NCBI RefSeq assembly: GCF_001438805.1 | Contig: NZ_JQCF01000016.1 | Coordinates: 1-47,776 of the forward strand | Reading direction: 5' to 3' | DNA length: 47,776 bases | From: Companilactobacillus kimchiensis | GTDB lineage: Bacteria > Bacillota > Bacilli > Lactobacillales > Lactobacillaceae | Shown: piece by piece, positions 1 through 6,709 of the stretch | Position numbering within the stretch: the stretch's first letter is position 1 | Layout: each line of letters begins with the position of its first letter | Made by a program: the position numbers and the translations under genes | Notes under the pieces: model-generated | Database searches by the model: none | Told to the model about the DNA's origin: nothing | What the model saw: the letters and a program-made list of their open reading frames with translations, nothing else

Positions 1-1
1 G

Positions 2-112
2 CGTTGCACAGCCACACTTGGTAAAGAACCACAATACGATTACTACCATCTTTTTTGCCTTAATGCTCGAGAGCTGAACATGTTATGTTCCACTCTAACT
101 TTTTTCAAATGA
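2..112 (+). CDS. possible 3' end of an unidentified protein (partial)
   Basis: Frame 2 is open from the window edge to a TGA at 110-112, giving about 36 residues ending LCSTLTFFK. I do not recognise the family. Support is only the open frame and the hairpin with a T-run at 158-217 that could terminate it. It may be chance. Confidence 0.25.
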   Translation, partial: RCTATLGKEPQYDYYHLFCLNARELNMLCSTLTFFK

Positions 113-125
113 CAATACGTATATC

Positions 126-154
126 TTGCAACCTCAAAAATAAGGTAGTATTAT
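126..154 (+). promoter_or_regulatory. promoter-like TTGCAA-N17-TATTAT
   Basis: A -35-like TTGCAA at 126-131 and a -10-like TATTAT at 149-154 are separated by 17 nt. Transcription would start near 161, directly in front of the hairpin at 158-217, so the product would be a very short RNA. It may be fortuitous in AT-rich DNA. Confidence 0.35.
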
Positions 155-157
155 ATG

Positions 158-217
158 GAATTCATAAAGAAACTCGGAAACAGTTAGCCCTCATATGCTA
201 TGGTTTCCGAGTTTTTT
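158..217 (+). terminator. intrinsic terminator or short RNA hairpin
   Basis: AACTCGGAAAC at 171-181 pairs with GTTTCCGAGTT at 203-213, followed by a T-run. The flanking GAATTCA (158-164) and TGAATTC (219-225) can extend the stem. It probably terminates a plus-strand gene that lies mostly left of the window. Confidence 0.7.
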
Positions 218-230
218 GTGAATTCAAAAA

Positions 231-272
231 AATCCCCCATTGTCTTTTCTTCTAAAAAGGCAATGGGGGATT
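231..272. terminator. bidirectional terminator of the thiol-redox operon
   Basis: AATCCCCCATTG at 231-242 pairs with CAATGGGGGATT at 261-272. An A-run lies to the left and a T-run to the right, so it can work on both strands. It sits just after the stop of the last gene in the minus-strand operon. Confidence 0.85.
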
Positions 273-277
273 TTTCG

Positions 278-568
278 TTAAGCAACCTGATAAATTTTAA
301 CTTCTGGAGCTTGATTCCATAAAGGTTGTAGACCTTTGAAGACATCATTTAAAAATAAATCACTCTTGAGATAACTATTAGCATGTTCAACACTATCAAA
401 GCCATGCATCACTTGCACATCTTCATCTCTAATCAAAAATTCTTTTGATAAAGCACCACCAATTGTATTTAAAAATGGTTCCTTATAGTCGGTATAAACT
501 TTAGCGGCAGCTCCGCGTTTATCTTCGTCGATTTTCATCGTAATTTGTAAATAAGCTTTAATTGTCAT
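278..568 (-). CDS. small dimeric alpha/beta-barrel (ABM-like) protein
   Basis: A 96-residue protein of the size and pattern of antibiotic-biosynthesis-monooxygenase or dimeric alpha/beta-barrel proteins: an N-terminal beta strand (KAYLQITMKI), a helix, then FLIRDEDVQVMHGFDSVEHA, where a residue-rich strand precedes a helix. Such proteins bind small substrates or heme, or act as monooxygenases; the substrate cannot be told here. The start ATG is 2 nt after the stop of the upstream thioredoxin-like gene, whose last codons supply the ribosome site (GGAG). It is the last gene of a four-gene operon with thioredoxin and an FAD oxidoreductase, so a role in redox or electrophile defence is inferred. 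Confidence 0.65.
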   Translation of the reverse strand: MTIKAYLQITMKIDEDKRGAAAKVYTDYKEPFLNTIGGALSKEFLIRDEDVQVMHGFDSVEHANSYLKSDLFLNDVFKGLQPLWNQAPEVKIYQVA

Positions 569-570
569 AT

Positions 571-879
571 CTAGTTCTCCTCATTATTTAGTGGTTCTTC
601 ACCCTGCATAGTTTCTAGGTAATCCGCTATTTCTCCGTCTTTAAAGATCAATGTGGTAGGTAGTTTCTTAATTTCATATTTCACAGCCAAGTATGGATTC
701 TGATCCACATCAACTGAACCGATTAAAACTTCTTTTGGTAATTTATCTTCCATATTTTGCAAGGCTTCTTCCTGAGCGGCACATTTTTCAGCATCTCGAC
801 AGAATCTGGTTGAAAAATTAACTATCGCAAATGGCTTAGCCAATACTTCATCAAAATTTTTCTCGGTTAATATCTTCAT
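571..879 (-). CDS. thioredoxin-like protein with an unusual CX5C pair
   Basis: A 102-residue thioredoxin fold: beta strand PFAIVNFST, cysteines at residues 27 and 33, a DVDQNPYLAVKYEI segment, and the cis-proline motif LPTTLIFKDG with P74. The usual CXXC is replaced by C-RDAEK-C. It could work as a disulfide reductant, or as an adaptor with altered redox potential. The ribosome site AAGGAAAAG overlaps the stop of the upstream FAD oxidoreductase. A classical thioredoxin (2253-2567) in the same operon suggests that this copy has a separate partner. Confidence 0.7.
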   Translation of the reverse strand: MKILTEKNFDEVLAKPFAIVNFSTRFCRDAEKCAAQEEALQNMEDKLPKEVLIGSVDVDQNPYLAVKYEIKKLPTTLIFKDGEIADYLETMQGEEPLNNEEN

Positions 880-891
880 ATTTTCTTTTCC

Positions 892-2238
892 TTAGGCAAA
901 GTATCGTAGTTTATAGGCGAGGGCGGGAAATACTGGTAAATATTTATCTGCCCAATCTTTTCTCGTTAAACCTAATCCAATCAGATGAACAAAATTATCA
1001 ATATCATCAGCGGCACTCTGACTAACTTCAGATGCACCAACTAACCTATTTGTTTTATCAAACACTAAACTTAATTGAGCATTATAATCATTCGTTCCTG
1101 TATAAAAGAAATCATCCTCGGCCATATGTTGATGATCGACTACTTTATAATCGGGATTTTCTCTAGCTTCATCAACATTAACTCCAACTTGAGCAATTTG
1201 TGGGAAAGTAAAGGCAGCTGTGGCAGTAACCGGATATTTGATAACTTTCTCAGTTATTCCTTGGAAATAACCACTCAAATACTCACCTTCAAATTGAGCA
1301 ACTGATGTTAGTTTCGGAGCCACATTAGGATTCTTACTGACAACATCCCCAGCAGCATAGATTCCTGCCATATTAGTTTGTAAATTACCGTCGACCACAA
1401 TTCCACCACGATCAGTTTTAATCCCAATTTTATCAAGGTTTAATTTATCCAAGTTAGGCACACGTCCACTGGCATCGACGACTAAATCAGTTTTCAAAAC
1501 TAACCCTTGTTGAGAGGTAACTTGATATTCAGTCCCAATCTTCTCAACTTGGCTGATTCCATGATTAAAATGGAAGGTGATTCCCTGTTGTTCCATCTCT
1601 TCAACTACATATTTAACATGTTCTGGATTAAATGGCATCAATGGTCTGTCCGCAAATTCAACAATGTCTACTTTAGCGCCCGCAGCGTTTAAGATCACTG
1701 CCAATTCCATACTGACAAAACCACCGCCAATAAAGGTAATACGCTTTGGCAAAGTATCCAAATTGAAGACTTCATTACTGCTAATGGTTAATTCACTACC
1801 TTCAATTGGCAGTTTGTTAGGCTTTTGTCCTGTAGCAATGACAATCTTTTCAGCCCAAATCTTTTGATCACCGACTTTCAAAGTGTGGCTATCAATAAAA
1901 CTAGCTGTTTCCTGAATCGATGTTGCTCCATTAGCCTGGAAATTTTTGATTGAACCATCTGGGTAAGCGTTAAAAATCTGTTTCTTTCGTTTCATCAAAT
2001 CTTCCCAATTGATAGTGGCTGGGGTTTCAATTCCCTTGCCTAATAATTGACGTGAAGCTAAAACTGTTTTAACGGTACCTTCCAAGAATATCTTTGGTTC
2101 ACAGCCGGCATTAGGGCAAATCCCACCAAACTTACCGCCATCGATCACAGCAATCCTCTTCTGAGAATCCTTCATTCCATTAACAAACATAAAAGCGGCC
2201 GGACCACTCCCGATTACCGCATAATCAAATTTTTCCAT
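892..2238 (-). CDS. FAD/NAD(P)-dependent disulfide oxidoreductase (glutathione reductase/lipoamide dehydrogenase fold)
   Basis: A 448-residue flavoprotein. The N-terminal FAD-binding motif is VIGSGPAAF, and the redox disulfide lies in GGICPNAGCEPK (C41 and C46 with the start used here). The central NAD(P) motif is FIGGGFVSMELA, and the second FAD motif is YAAGDV. The dimerisation domain ends FPALAYKL and does not show the usual His-Pro-Thr...Glu catalytic pair, so the chemistry may differ from true glutathione or lipoamide reductases. Start: an in-frame ATG lies 12 nt upstream (2250), but GGAGAAG then falls inside the coding sequence, while the ATG at 2238 has GGAG 6 nt before it. It is cotranscribed with a thioredoxin (2 nt gap to the upstream ATG) and may reduce it or the CX5C protein. 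Confidence 0.85.
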   Translation of the reverse strand: MEKFDYAVIGSGPAAFMFVNGMKDSQKRIAVIDGGKFGGICPNAGCEPKIFLEGTVKTVLASRQLLGKGIETPATINWEDLMKRKKQIFNAYPDGSIKNFQANGATSIQETASFIDSHTLKVGDQKIWAEKIVIATGQKPNKLPIEGSELTISSNEVFNLDTLPKRITFIGGGFVSMELAVILNAAGAKVDIVEFADRPLMPFNPEHVKYVVEEMEQQGITFHFNHGISQVEKIGTEYQVTSQQGLVLKTDLVVDASGRVPNLDKLNLDKIGIKTDRGGIVVDGNLQTNMAGIYAAGDVVSKNPNVAPKLTSVAQFEGEYLSGYFQGITEKVIKYPVTATAAFTFPQIAQVGVNVDEARENPDYKVVDHQHMAEDDFFYTGTNDYNAQLSLVFDKTNRLVGASEVSQSAADDIDNFVHLIGLGLTRKDWADKYLPVFPALAYKLRYFA

Positions 2239-2252
2239 CATCTTCTCCATTA

Positions 2253-2567
2253 CTAATCAGTATATTGTGCTAAAACAGTTTTTAATTGATCTTTCATATG
2301 AAGTCCAACTAACTTATCGACCACTTGACCATCTTTCTTAACTAGCAAGGTCGGAATCGACATAATTCCATATTCACCAGCAGTTTGTTGATTTTGATCA
2401 ACGTCTAACTTACGAAAATTAACTTTGCCTTTCATTTCAGCATCTAATTGTTCAATAATTGGGCTTTGCATTTTACATGGTGGACACCAGGTTGCCCAAA
2501 AATCGACTAGTGTTACCCCAGTATCAGTTTCTTTTTTAAAATTTTTATCAGTGACATTTTTTATCAT
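2253..2567 (-). CDS. trxA: thioredoxin with WCPPC active site
   Basis: A 104-residue thioredoxin. The active site is FWATWCPPC (C28, C31), with Pro-Pro instead of the usual Gly-Pro, and the cis-proline motif is IMSIPTLLVKKDGQ. It should reduce protein disulfides in the cytosol. It is the first gene of the operon 2567-278. A promoter (TTGACG-N16-TATAGT, 2638-2665) and an operator dyad (2610-2633) lie directly upstream. WCPPC sites are found in some resolvase-like and thiol-disulfide family members, so this is probably an accessory thioredoxin and not the housekeeping copy. The gene symbol is by family only. Confidence 0.88.
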   Translation of the reverse strand: MIKNVTDKNFKKETDTGVTLVDFWATWCPPCKMQSPIIEQLDAEMKGKVNFRKLDVDQNQQTAGEYGIMSIPTLLVKKDGQVVDKLVGLHMKDQLKTVLAQYTD

Positions 2568-2609
2568 AGTTTTTACCTCGTGAATTATTAGTTTAAAGAT
2601 TTCTAAAAT

Positions 2610-2633
2610 CTATTCAACTAATTAATTGAATAG
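2610..2633. promoter_or_regulatory. operator dyad CTATTCAA-N8-TTGAATAG in front of the thioredoxin operon
   Basis: A perfect 8-bp inverted repeat with an 8-nt spacer. It covers the predicted transcription start, immediately downstream of the -10 box at 2638-2643. The same dyad is in front of the ArsR-rhodanese gene (3389-3412), which identifies the likely regulator. Confidence 0.85.
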
Positions 2634-2637
2634 TTAA

Positions 2638-2665
2638 ACTATATCATCATTTTTTAATTCGTCAA
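2638..2665 (-). promoter_or_regulatory. promoter of the thioredoxin operon
   Basis: Read on the minus strand, -35 TTGACG (2660-2665) and -10 TATAGT (2638-2643) are separated by 16 nt. It is followed directly by the operator dyad. Confidence 0.75.
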
Positions 2666-2712
2666 CCATTTAGATTGTAAAAAAATAAGCATCCAATTTA
2701 ATGGATACTCAT

Positions 2713-3372
2713 TTATTTTGTTTTTAAAAATCTTTGCCAATCATAATAACTTTCATTTAAACTGAAAGCACGCCGACCATTGTCATTCAATAAACGCGTT
2801 GCCATGTTCGTATAGGCACATAAATGGCCTCGACAATAGACGATAATCTCTTTATCAGTCGGAACTTTATCCAATTCTGATTCCAATTCATCAATTGGAA
2901 TATTAATGGCTTGATCAACATGACCAGCTTCATATTCATCTTGTGGACGCACATCTAACAATTCAATATTATTCTGTTGCATCTTGTCATAAGCCTCTGC
3001 CAAAGTTAAGGTATAAACTTCTTCCGACTCATTATAACTATTTTGAATTTGTTTAATCGCTGATAATTGTTCCTCGCCAACATCACGTAACTGATAAAAC
3101 ATATTGGTGATACTCGCAGTAGCTAATGAATAAACCACAAAATTCTTATCCCTGGTTCTTTTAACTAAGTTGCCTTCACGTAATACCTGCAAATGACGTG
3201 ATGTATTGGCAATACTTAACCCAGTCGCAACAGCAATAGCTTCAACTGTCTTAGGACCTTGCGTTAACAGATCCATTATTTCCAAACGTTTATTACTAGA
3301 GAGGCTCTTACCGATCTTAGCCAATTCCGAATATAAACTGTTCTTATAATTCATAACTTTTTCATCTAACAT
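2713..3372 (-). CDS. ArsR-family repressor fused to a rhodanese domain
   Basis: 219 residues. Residues about 15-95 form an ArsR/SmtB winged helix (TVEAIAVATGLSIANTSRHLQVLREGNL holds the recognition helix). Residues about 122-217 form a rhodanese domain (LLDVRPQDEYEAGHVDQAINIP) with the catalytic loop YCRGHLC, Cys180 and Cys185. Rhodaneses carry sulfane sulfur on the loop cysteine, so the protein probably senses reactive sulfur or thiol oxidants and releases DNA. An identical dyad overlaps its own -10 box and the thioredoxin operon start, which supports autoregulation and control of that operon. No metal-site cysteines typical of ArsR (ELCVCDL) are seen. The ribosome site is GAGGG. Confidence 0.88.
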   Translation of the reverse strand: MLDEKVMNYKNSLYSELAKIGKSLSSNKRLEIMDLLTQGPKTVEAIAVATGLSIANTSRHLQVLREGNLVKRTRDKNFVVYSLATASITNMFYQLRDVGEEQLSAIKQIQNSYNESEEVYTLTLAEAYDKMQQNNIELLDVRPQDEYEAGHVDQAINIPIDELESELDKVPTDKEIIVYCRGHLCAYTNMATRLLNDNGRRAFSLNESYYDWQRFLKTK

Positions 3373-3387
3373 GATATGCCCTCACAG

Positions 3388-3413
3388 ACTATTCAATTTA
3401 TTTATTGAATAGT
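3388..3413. promoter_or_regulatory. operator dyad ACTATTCAA-N8-TTGAATAGT at the arsR-rhodanese promoter
   Basis: A perfect 9-bp inverted repeat with 8-nt spacer. It overlaps the -10 box (3411-3416) of the gene's own promoter. The core matches the dyad at 2610-2633 base for base in both arms; only the spacers differ. Confidence 0.85.
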
Positions 3414-3439
3414 GTACAGATTGACACTGATTCCGTCAA
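3411..3439 (-). promoter_or_regulatory. promoter of the ArsR-rhodanese gene
   Basis: On the minus strand, -35 TTGACG (3434-3439) and -10 TACACT (3411-3416) are 17 nt apart. The -35 hexamer is the same as at the thioredoxin operon promoter. Confidence 0.7.
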
Positions 3440-3531
3440 TTAAACTGTATCTGATAAGACCCAATTCCTTAATCACTATTATTATATTCAAATATAATTA
3501 ATATAAAAATCTTGATACAATGAATATAAAA

Positions 3532-3563
3532 AGTCCCACAAATTATTATCAACTTGCGGGACT
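3532..3563 (-). terminator. terminator of the manganese transporter operon
   Basis: AGTCCCACAA pairs with TTGCGGGACT (one G-U in the minus-strand RNA), followed on the minus strand by TTTTT. It lies 10 nt after the stop of the solute-binding protein. Confidence 0.8.
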
Positions 3564-3572
3564 AATTTTATG

Positions 3573-4508
3573 CTATTTTAAACCATCATAGATGTGATCA
3601 ATATTCCATTTCATCATACTGTAATAAGTATCACCATCTGTTCCTTTTTTAGCTAAAGAATCCGTGAAAATCTTAGAATAAATCTCTAAGCCTGTTTCCT
3701 TGGCTACTTTGTCCATCGACTTGGGTGAAACGGATGATTCAACGAAAAGATGTTTAACTTCGGTTCCTTTGATTTTACCCAAAACAGCTTTCATCTGTTC
3801 CGGTGTTCCCTGAGCTTCAGTGTTGATTTCCCAAATATAAGCTGGTTTTACATGATAAGCTGCTGAGAAATACTTAAACGCACCTTCCGACGTAACTAAC
3901 AACCGTTGGTTTTCAGGAATACTTAAGTACTTAGATTGAGCTTCTTTATGTAGCTTTTCTAACTTAGCTACATATTCATCCGCATTATCTTCATAAAATG
4001 ATGCATTCTTGGGATCCTTTTGTTTTAAAACATTAGTAATGGTTCTGACATACTTGATACCATTTTCTAAATCTAACCAAGCATGTGGATCTTCTTCTTT
4101 AACATTGGTTGTTAAATGCTTAGCCTTAACATCTTCACTAGCTGAGAAAACTTCTTTGTCAAATTTTTTATGAGATGTTTTAACTAGCTTAGTAAACCAA
4201 CCATTTCCACCAGTCTCCAAATTCAAACCATTGTGGAACATCACATCAGCGTCGGCTGACTCAGATACATCGGTTGGTTGCGGTTCATATTCATGCGGAT
4301 CAGTTCCTCGTTTAACGATACTGTAAAGTTTGATTCGATCTTTACCAACGTTATGAACCATATCCTCTAAAATTGAATTAGTTGTTACAACATGCAATTT
4401 TTCATTATCATTCGCTCTGACGGCACTGCCATCTCGATGATGTAAGAACATGTAAACTCCAGTTATCATCGCAATAACTGCTACAAAAGTTACAATTATT
4501 TTTTTCAT
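3573..4508 (-). CDS. manganese ABC transporter substrate-binding protein (PsaA/MntA family)
   Basis: A 311-residue cluster-A-I solute-binding protein. The four metal ligands of the PsaA class are all present: H72 in TDPHEYEP, H142 in DPHAWLD, E208 in TSEGAFKYF, D283 in FTDSLAKKG. No His-rich loop is present, which favours Mn over Zn. The N terminus has a hydrophobic segment (residues 4-21) but no cysteine lipobox, and the whole protein has no cysteine; it is probably held by an uncleaved signal anchor or released. Its ATG overlaps the permease stop by 4 nt. Gene order ATPase-permease-binding protein matches psaBCA. Confidence 0.88.
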   Translation of the reverse strand: MKKIIVTFVAVIAMITGVYMFLHHRDGSAVRANDNEKLHVVTTNSILEDMVHNVGKDRIKLYSIVKRGTDPHEYEPQPTDVSESADADVMFHNGLNLETGGNGWFTKLVKTSHKKFDKEVFSASEDVKAKHLTTNVKEEDPHAWLDLENGIKYVRTITNVLKQKDPKNASFYEDNADEYVAKLEKLHKEAQSKYLSIPENQRLLVTSEGAFKYFSAAYHVKPAYIWEINTEAQGTPEQMKAVLGKIKGTEVKHLFVESSVSPKSMDKVAKETGLEIYSKIFTDSLAKKGTDGDTYYSMMKWNIDHIYDGLK

Positions 4509-5359
4509 CGAGTTACGCTCCTTTTTAATCTAAAGAAGTTTTGTTTAGGTGAAAAAATAAATGAGAAGGCAAACAACAAGGCTGCCACAATTACAATTGC
4601 TGGACCAGATGCCCAGTTAAATGTGTAACTAAAGTACAAACCAGTAATCGATGAAACGACACCCATTATGGCTGAAAGAATCAACATTACACCTAATTTA
4701 TCAGTCCAGAGAAATGCGGTCGCTGCTGGTGTGATCAACATTGCTACCACCAGAATAATTCCAACTGTCTGCAAGGCTGATACAGTTACTAATGTTAAAA
4801 CTAACATCAAAGCATAATGAATCACTTGAACGTTTAGACCATACGTTTTGGCATAAGTTTCATCAAATGAAGTTACCAATAATTCCTTGTAAAAAATAAC
4901 TACAAATAAAATCACGATTCCTAAAACAACTGCCGTGGTCATAATATCAGAATCACTTACAGCCAGGATATTTCCGAACAAAATATGGTGCAAATTGGTT
5001 GAGCTTTCAGCCATTGAAATCAAAATGAATCCCAAAGCATAAAAGGCACTGAAGACGACCCCAATTGAGGTATCAGTCTTGATCTTACTTCTTGAAGCCA
5101 CAAATCCAATTAATAGGGCAGCCAATACTCCAAAGAGTGACGCTCCCACTAAGATATTGATACCTAACATATAAGCCACGGCCACCCCGGGTAGCACCGC
5201 ATGGGAAATTGCATCCCCCATCAATGACATACCTCGTAAAATAATAAAACTACCGATAATACCTGACATAATACCAACCATCACGGCGGTAATTAAAGCA
5301 CTTTGGAGAAAATCGTATTTTCCCAACGCGTTGAAGAAATCAATTAATGATGTCATCAC
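4505..5359 (-). CDS. manganese ABC transporter permease (PsaC/MntB-like)
   Basis: 284 residues with about eight hydrophobic segments and the family signature GMSLMGDAISHAVLPGVAVAY (residues about 43-63), typical of ABC-3 permeases for Mn, Zn and Fe. It forms the membrane channel of the importer with the ATPase encoded upstream (start and stop share one base at 5359) and the binding protein downstream. A second Met directly precedes MTSLI (MMTSL), so the start may be one codon later. The polar C-terminal tail ends FRLKRSVTR. Metal specificity is taken from the binding protein. Confidence 0.88.
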   Translation of the reverse strand: MMTSLIDFFNALGKYDFLQSALITAVMVGIMSGIIGSFIILRGMSLMGDAISHAVLPGVAVAYMLGINILVGASLFGVLAALLIGFVASRSKIKTDTSIGVVFSAFYALGFILISMAESSTNLHHILFGNILAVSDSDIMTTAVVLGIVILFVVIFYKELLVTSFDETYAKTYGLNVQVIHYALMLVLTLVTVSALQTVGIILVVAMLITPAATAFLWTDKLGVMLILSAIMGVVSSITGLYFSYTFNWASGPAIVIVAALLFAFSFIFSPKQNFFRLKRSVTR

Positions 5360-6096
5360 TACATACCTTCCTTGTCTGAGAATAATACCGAAGAAAGGTC
5401 TGCACTGAAGGCACTCTCAATATTTTTAGAATTATATACTTCTTTCGCTGGTCCAAAATCAACAATTCCATGATTCAAGATTACTAGATCATCAAAGTAT
5501 TTAGTCACTTTGTTCAAATCATGATGGATAACAATAATCGTTTTATTTTCATCGCGCCATTGTTTCAGAATTTTCATAATGGCTGTCTCACTTTGAAGGT
5601 CGATTCCGACGAAAGGTTCATCCAAAATAATAATCTCAGCTTGTTGCACAATTGCTCTGGCTACGAAAACTCGTTGTAACTGTCCACCTGAGAGGTTACC
5701 AACTTGTCGTTTAGTAAAATCCGTCAATGAAACTTGAGCTAAAGCAGCATGGCTAGCTTGTTTTTCGTTCTTACCCGGGCTCTTGAATAAACCTAATTTT
5801 CCATAAGTTCCGATCAGTACTAAATCAAAAACATCAATTGGGAAAGTTAAATCTAAATCCTTGCGCTGCTCCACATAAGCAATTTGCTTCTGAACTGACT
5901 TAATTGGTTGACCGTCATAATCGACGTGTCCTTGTCTCGTTTTGATCAAATTCAAAATGGCTTTGATCAAAGTTGATTTACCTGCACCATTCGGTCCAAT
6001 GATTCCAGTGATTTTTCCAGCGTTAAAATTAACGGCAACATCAGAAAATACTGGTGTGTCATCGTAAGCGACAGTGAGGTTCTTAACTGATAACAT
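5359..6096 (-). CDS. manganese ABC transporter ATP-binding protein (PsaB/MntB-like)
   Basis: A 245-residue ABC ATPase: Walker A GPNGAGKST (35-43), Q-loop glutamine about residue 77, signature LSGGQ (135-139), Walker B IIILDEP (155-161), switch histidine in VIHHDL. It powers the importer encoded by the next two genes. The ribosome site is AAGGAGG, 7 nt before the ATG. It is the first gene of the three-gene operon; a putative promoter with a small dyad lies at 6137-6165. Related ATPases of Zn transporters cannot be separated by sequence alone, but the partner binding protein has Mn-type ligands. Confidence 0.9.
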   Translation of the reverse strand: MLSVKNLTVAYDDTPVFSDVAVNFNAGKITGIIGPNGAGKSTLIKAILNLIKTRQGHVDYDGQPIKSVQKQIAYVEQRKDLDLTFPIDVFDLVLIGTYGKLGLFKSPGKNEKQASHAALAQVSLTDFTKRQVGNLSGGQLQRVFVARAIVQQAEIIILDEPFVGIDLQSETAIMKILKQWRDENKTIIVIHHDLNKVTKYFDDLVILNHGIVDFGPAKEVYNSKNIESAFSADLSSVLFSDKEGM

Positions 6097-6136
6097 AAGA
6101 ATCCTCCTTATTGGCGAGTTTCCTCGCTCTCATGCA

Positions 6137-6165
6137 AGAGTATCATATACTTCATGACGATTCAA
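6137..6165 (-). promoter_or_regulatory. putative promoter with dyad AGTAT-CAT-ATACT for the Mn transporter
   Basis: On the minus strand, TTGAAT (6160-6165) and TACTCT (6137-6142) are 17 nt apart. The perfect 5-3-5 dyad at 6139-6151 overlaps the -10 box and could be a repressor (MntR-type) site. The match to any known MntR box is not clear. Confidence 0.4.
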
Positions 6166-6255
6166 CGAAAATGTTAGGCTTGATTAATTATATTATTAAG
6201 TGCTAATTAATTTAATGAATTTATATAAATCGGCTTATTAAATTAATATAAAAAA

Positions 6256-6281
6256 AGCCTTCAAAAAATTTTCTGAAGACT
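6256..6281 (-). terminator. terminator after the XRE regulator
   Basis: AGCCTTCA pairs with TGAAGACT around an A/T loop, with A-run on the left and T-run on the right. It lies just after the stop of the 6299-6571 gene. The rest of the gap to 6097 is AT-rich with no gene. Confidence 0.7.
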
Positions 6282-6298
6282 TTTTTCATATCATTATT

Positions 6299-6571
6299 CT
6301 ATTCTCTTTCAGCACGTTTCTTACGGCCATTACTCTTCAAATTGTCCAAGACAAGTTCTTTTAATTCATTCATATCAAAACCATAAATCTCTGATAGCAC
6401 TAATAATAATTCTCCATCAATAACCCGATTTTTATCAGTTTCAATTGAACTCAAAACCGAAGTTGATGTGGAAAAATTATATTTATCTTGAGCAGTGTCC
6501 ACAACTTGTCGCATAGTTAATTCTTTGAAAAATCGTTTTGTCTTCAAATACTTACCAACTGTCATCATCAC
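6299..6571 (-). CDS. small XRE-family helix-turn-helix protein
   Basis: A 90-residue DNA-binding protein. Residues about 5-72 form the HTH (GKYLKTKRFFKELTMRQV then STSVLSSIETDKNRVIDGELLLVLSEIYG), followed by a basic tail NGRKKRAERE. The layout resembles the N-terminal domain of Rgg/PlcR-type regulators without the peptide-binding TPR domain, or a short Cro/CI repressor. It is monocistronic. The start has three consecutive Met codons (MMM-TVG), and GGAG lies 11-17 nt upstream, so the second or third ATG is unlikely. The target is unknown; the neighbouring lectin/WxL gene is a candidate. Confidence 0.7.
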   Translation of the reverse strand: MMMTVGKYLKTKRFFKELTMRQVVDTAQDKYNFSTSTSVLSSIETDKNRVIDGELLLVLSEIYGFDMNELKELVLDNLKSNGRKKRAERE

Positions 6572-6709
6572 TAAATCAACTCCAATCTTTCATATAGGCT
6601 ATATTAATTTACCATACGAATTTATCTAAAACCAATATTTATGTAATAAAATTTCATTTACAAATCAAACTGAAAAAGAATTAGAAAGCCCTCAGCCCTC
6701 TAATTCTTT

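Noticed and set aside
1075-1867. Plus-strand open frames inside the FAD oxidoreductase gene
   Set aside because: They overlap a well-supported minus-strand gene, have no ribosome site, and show no family features.
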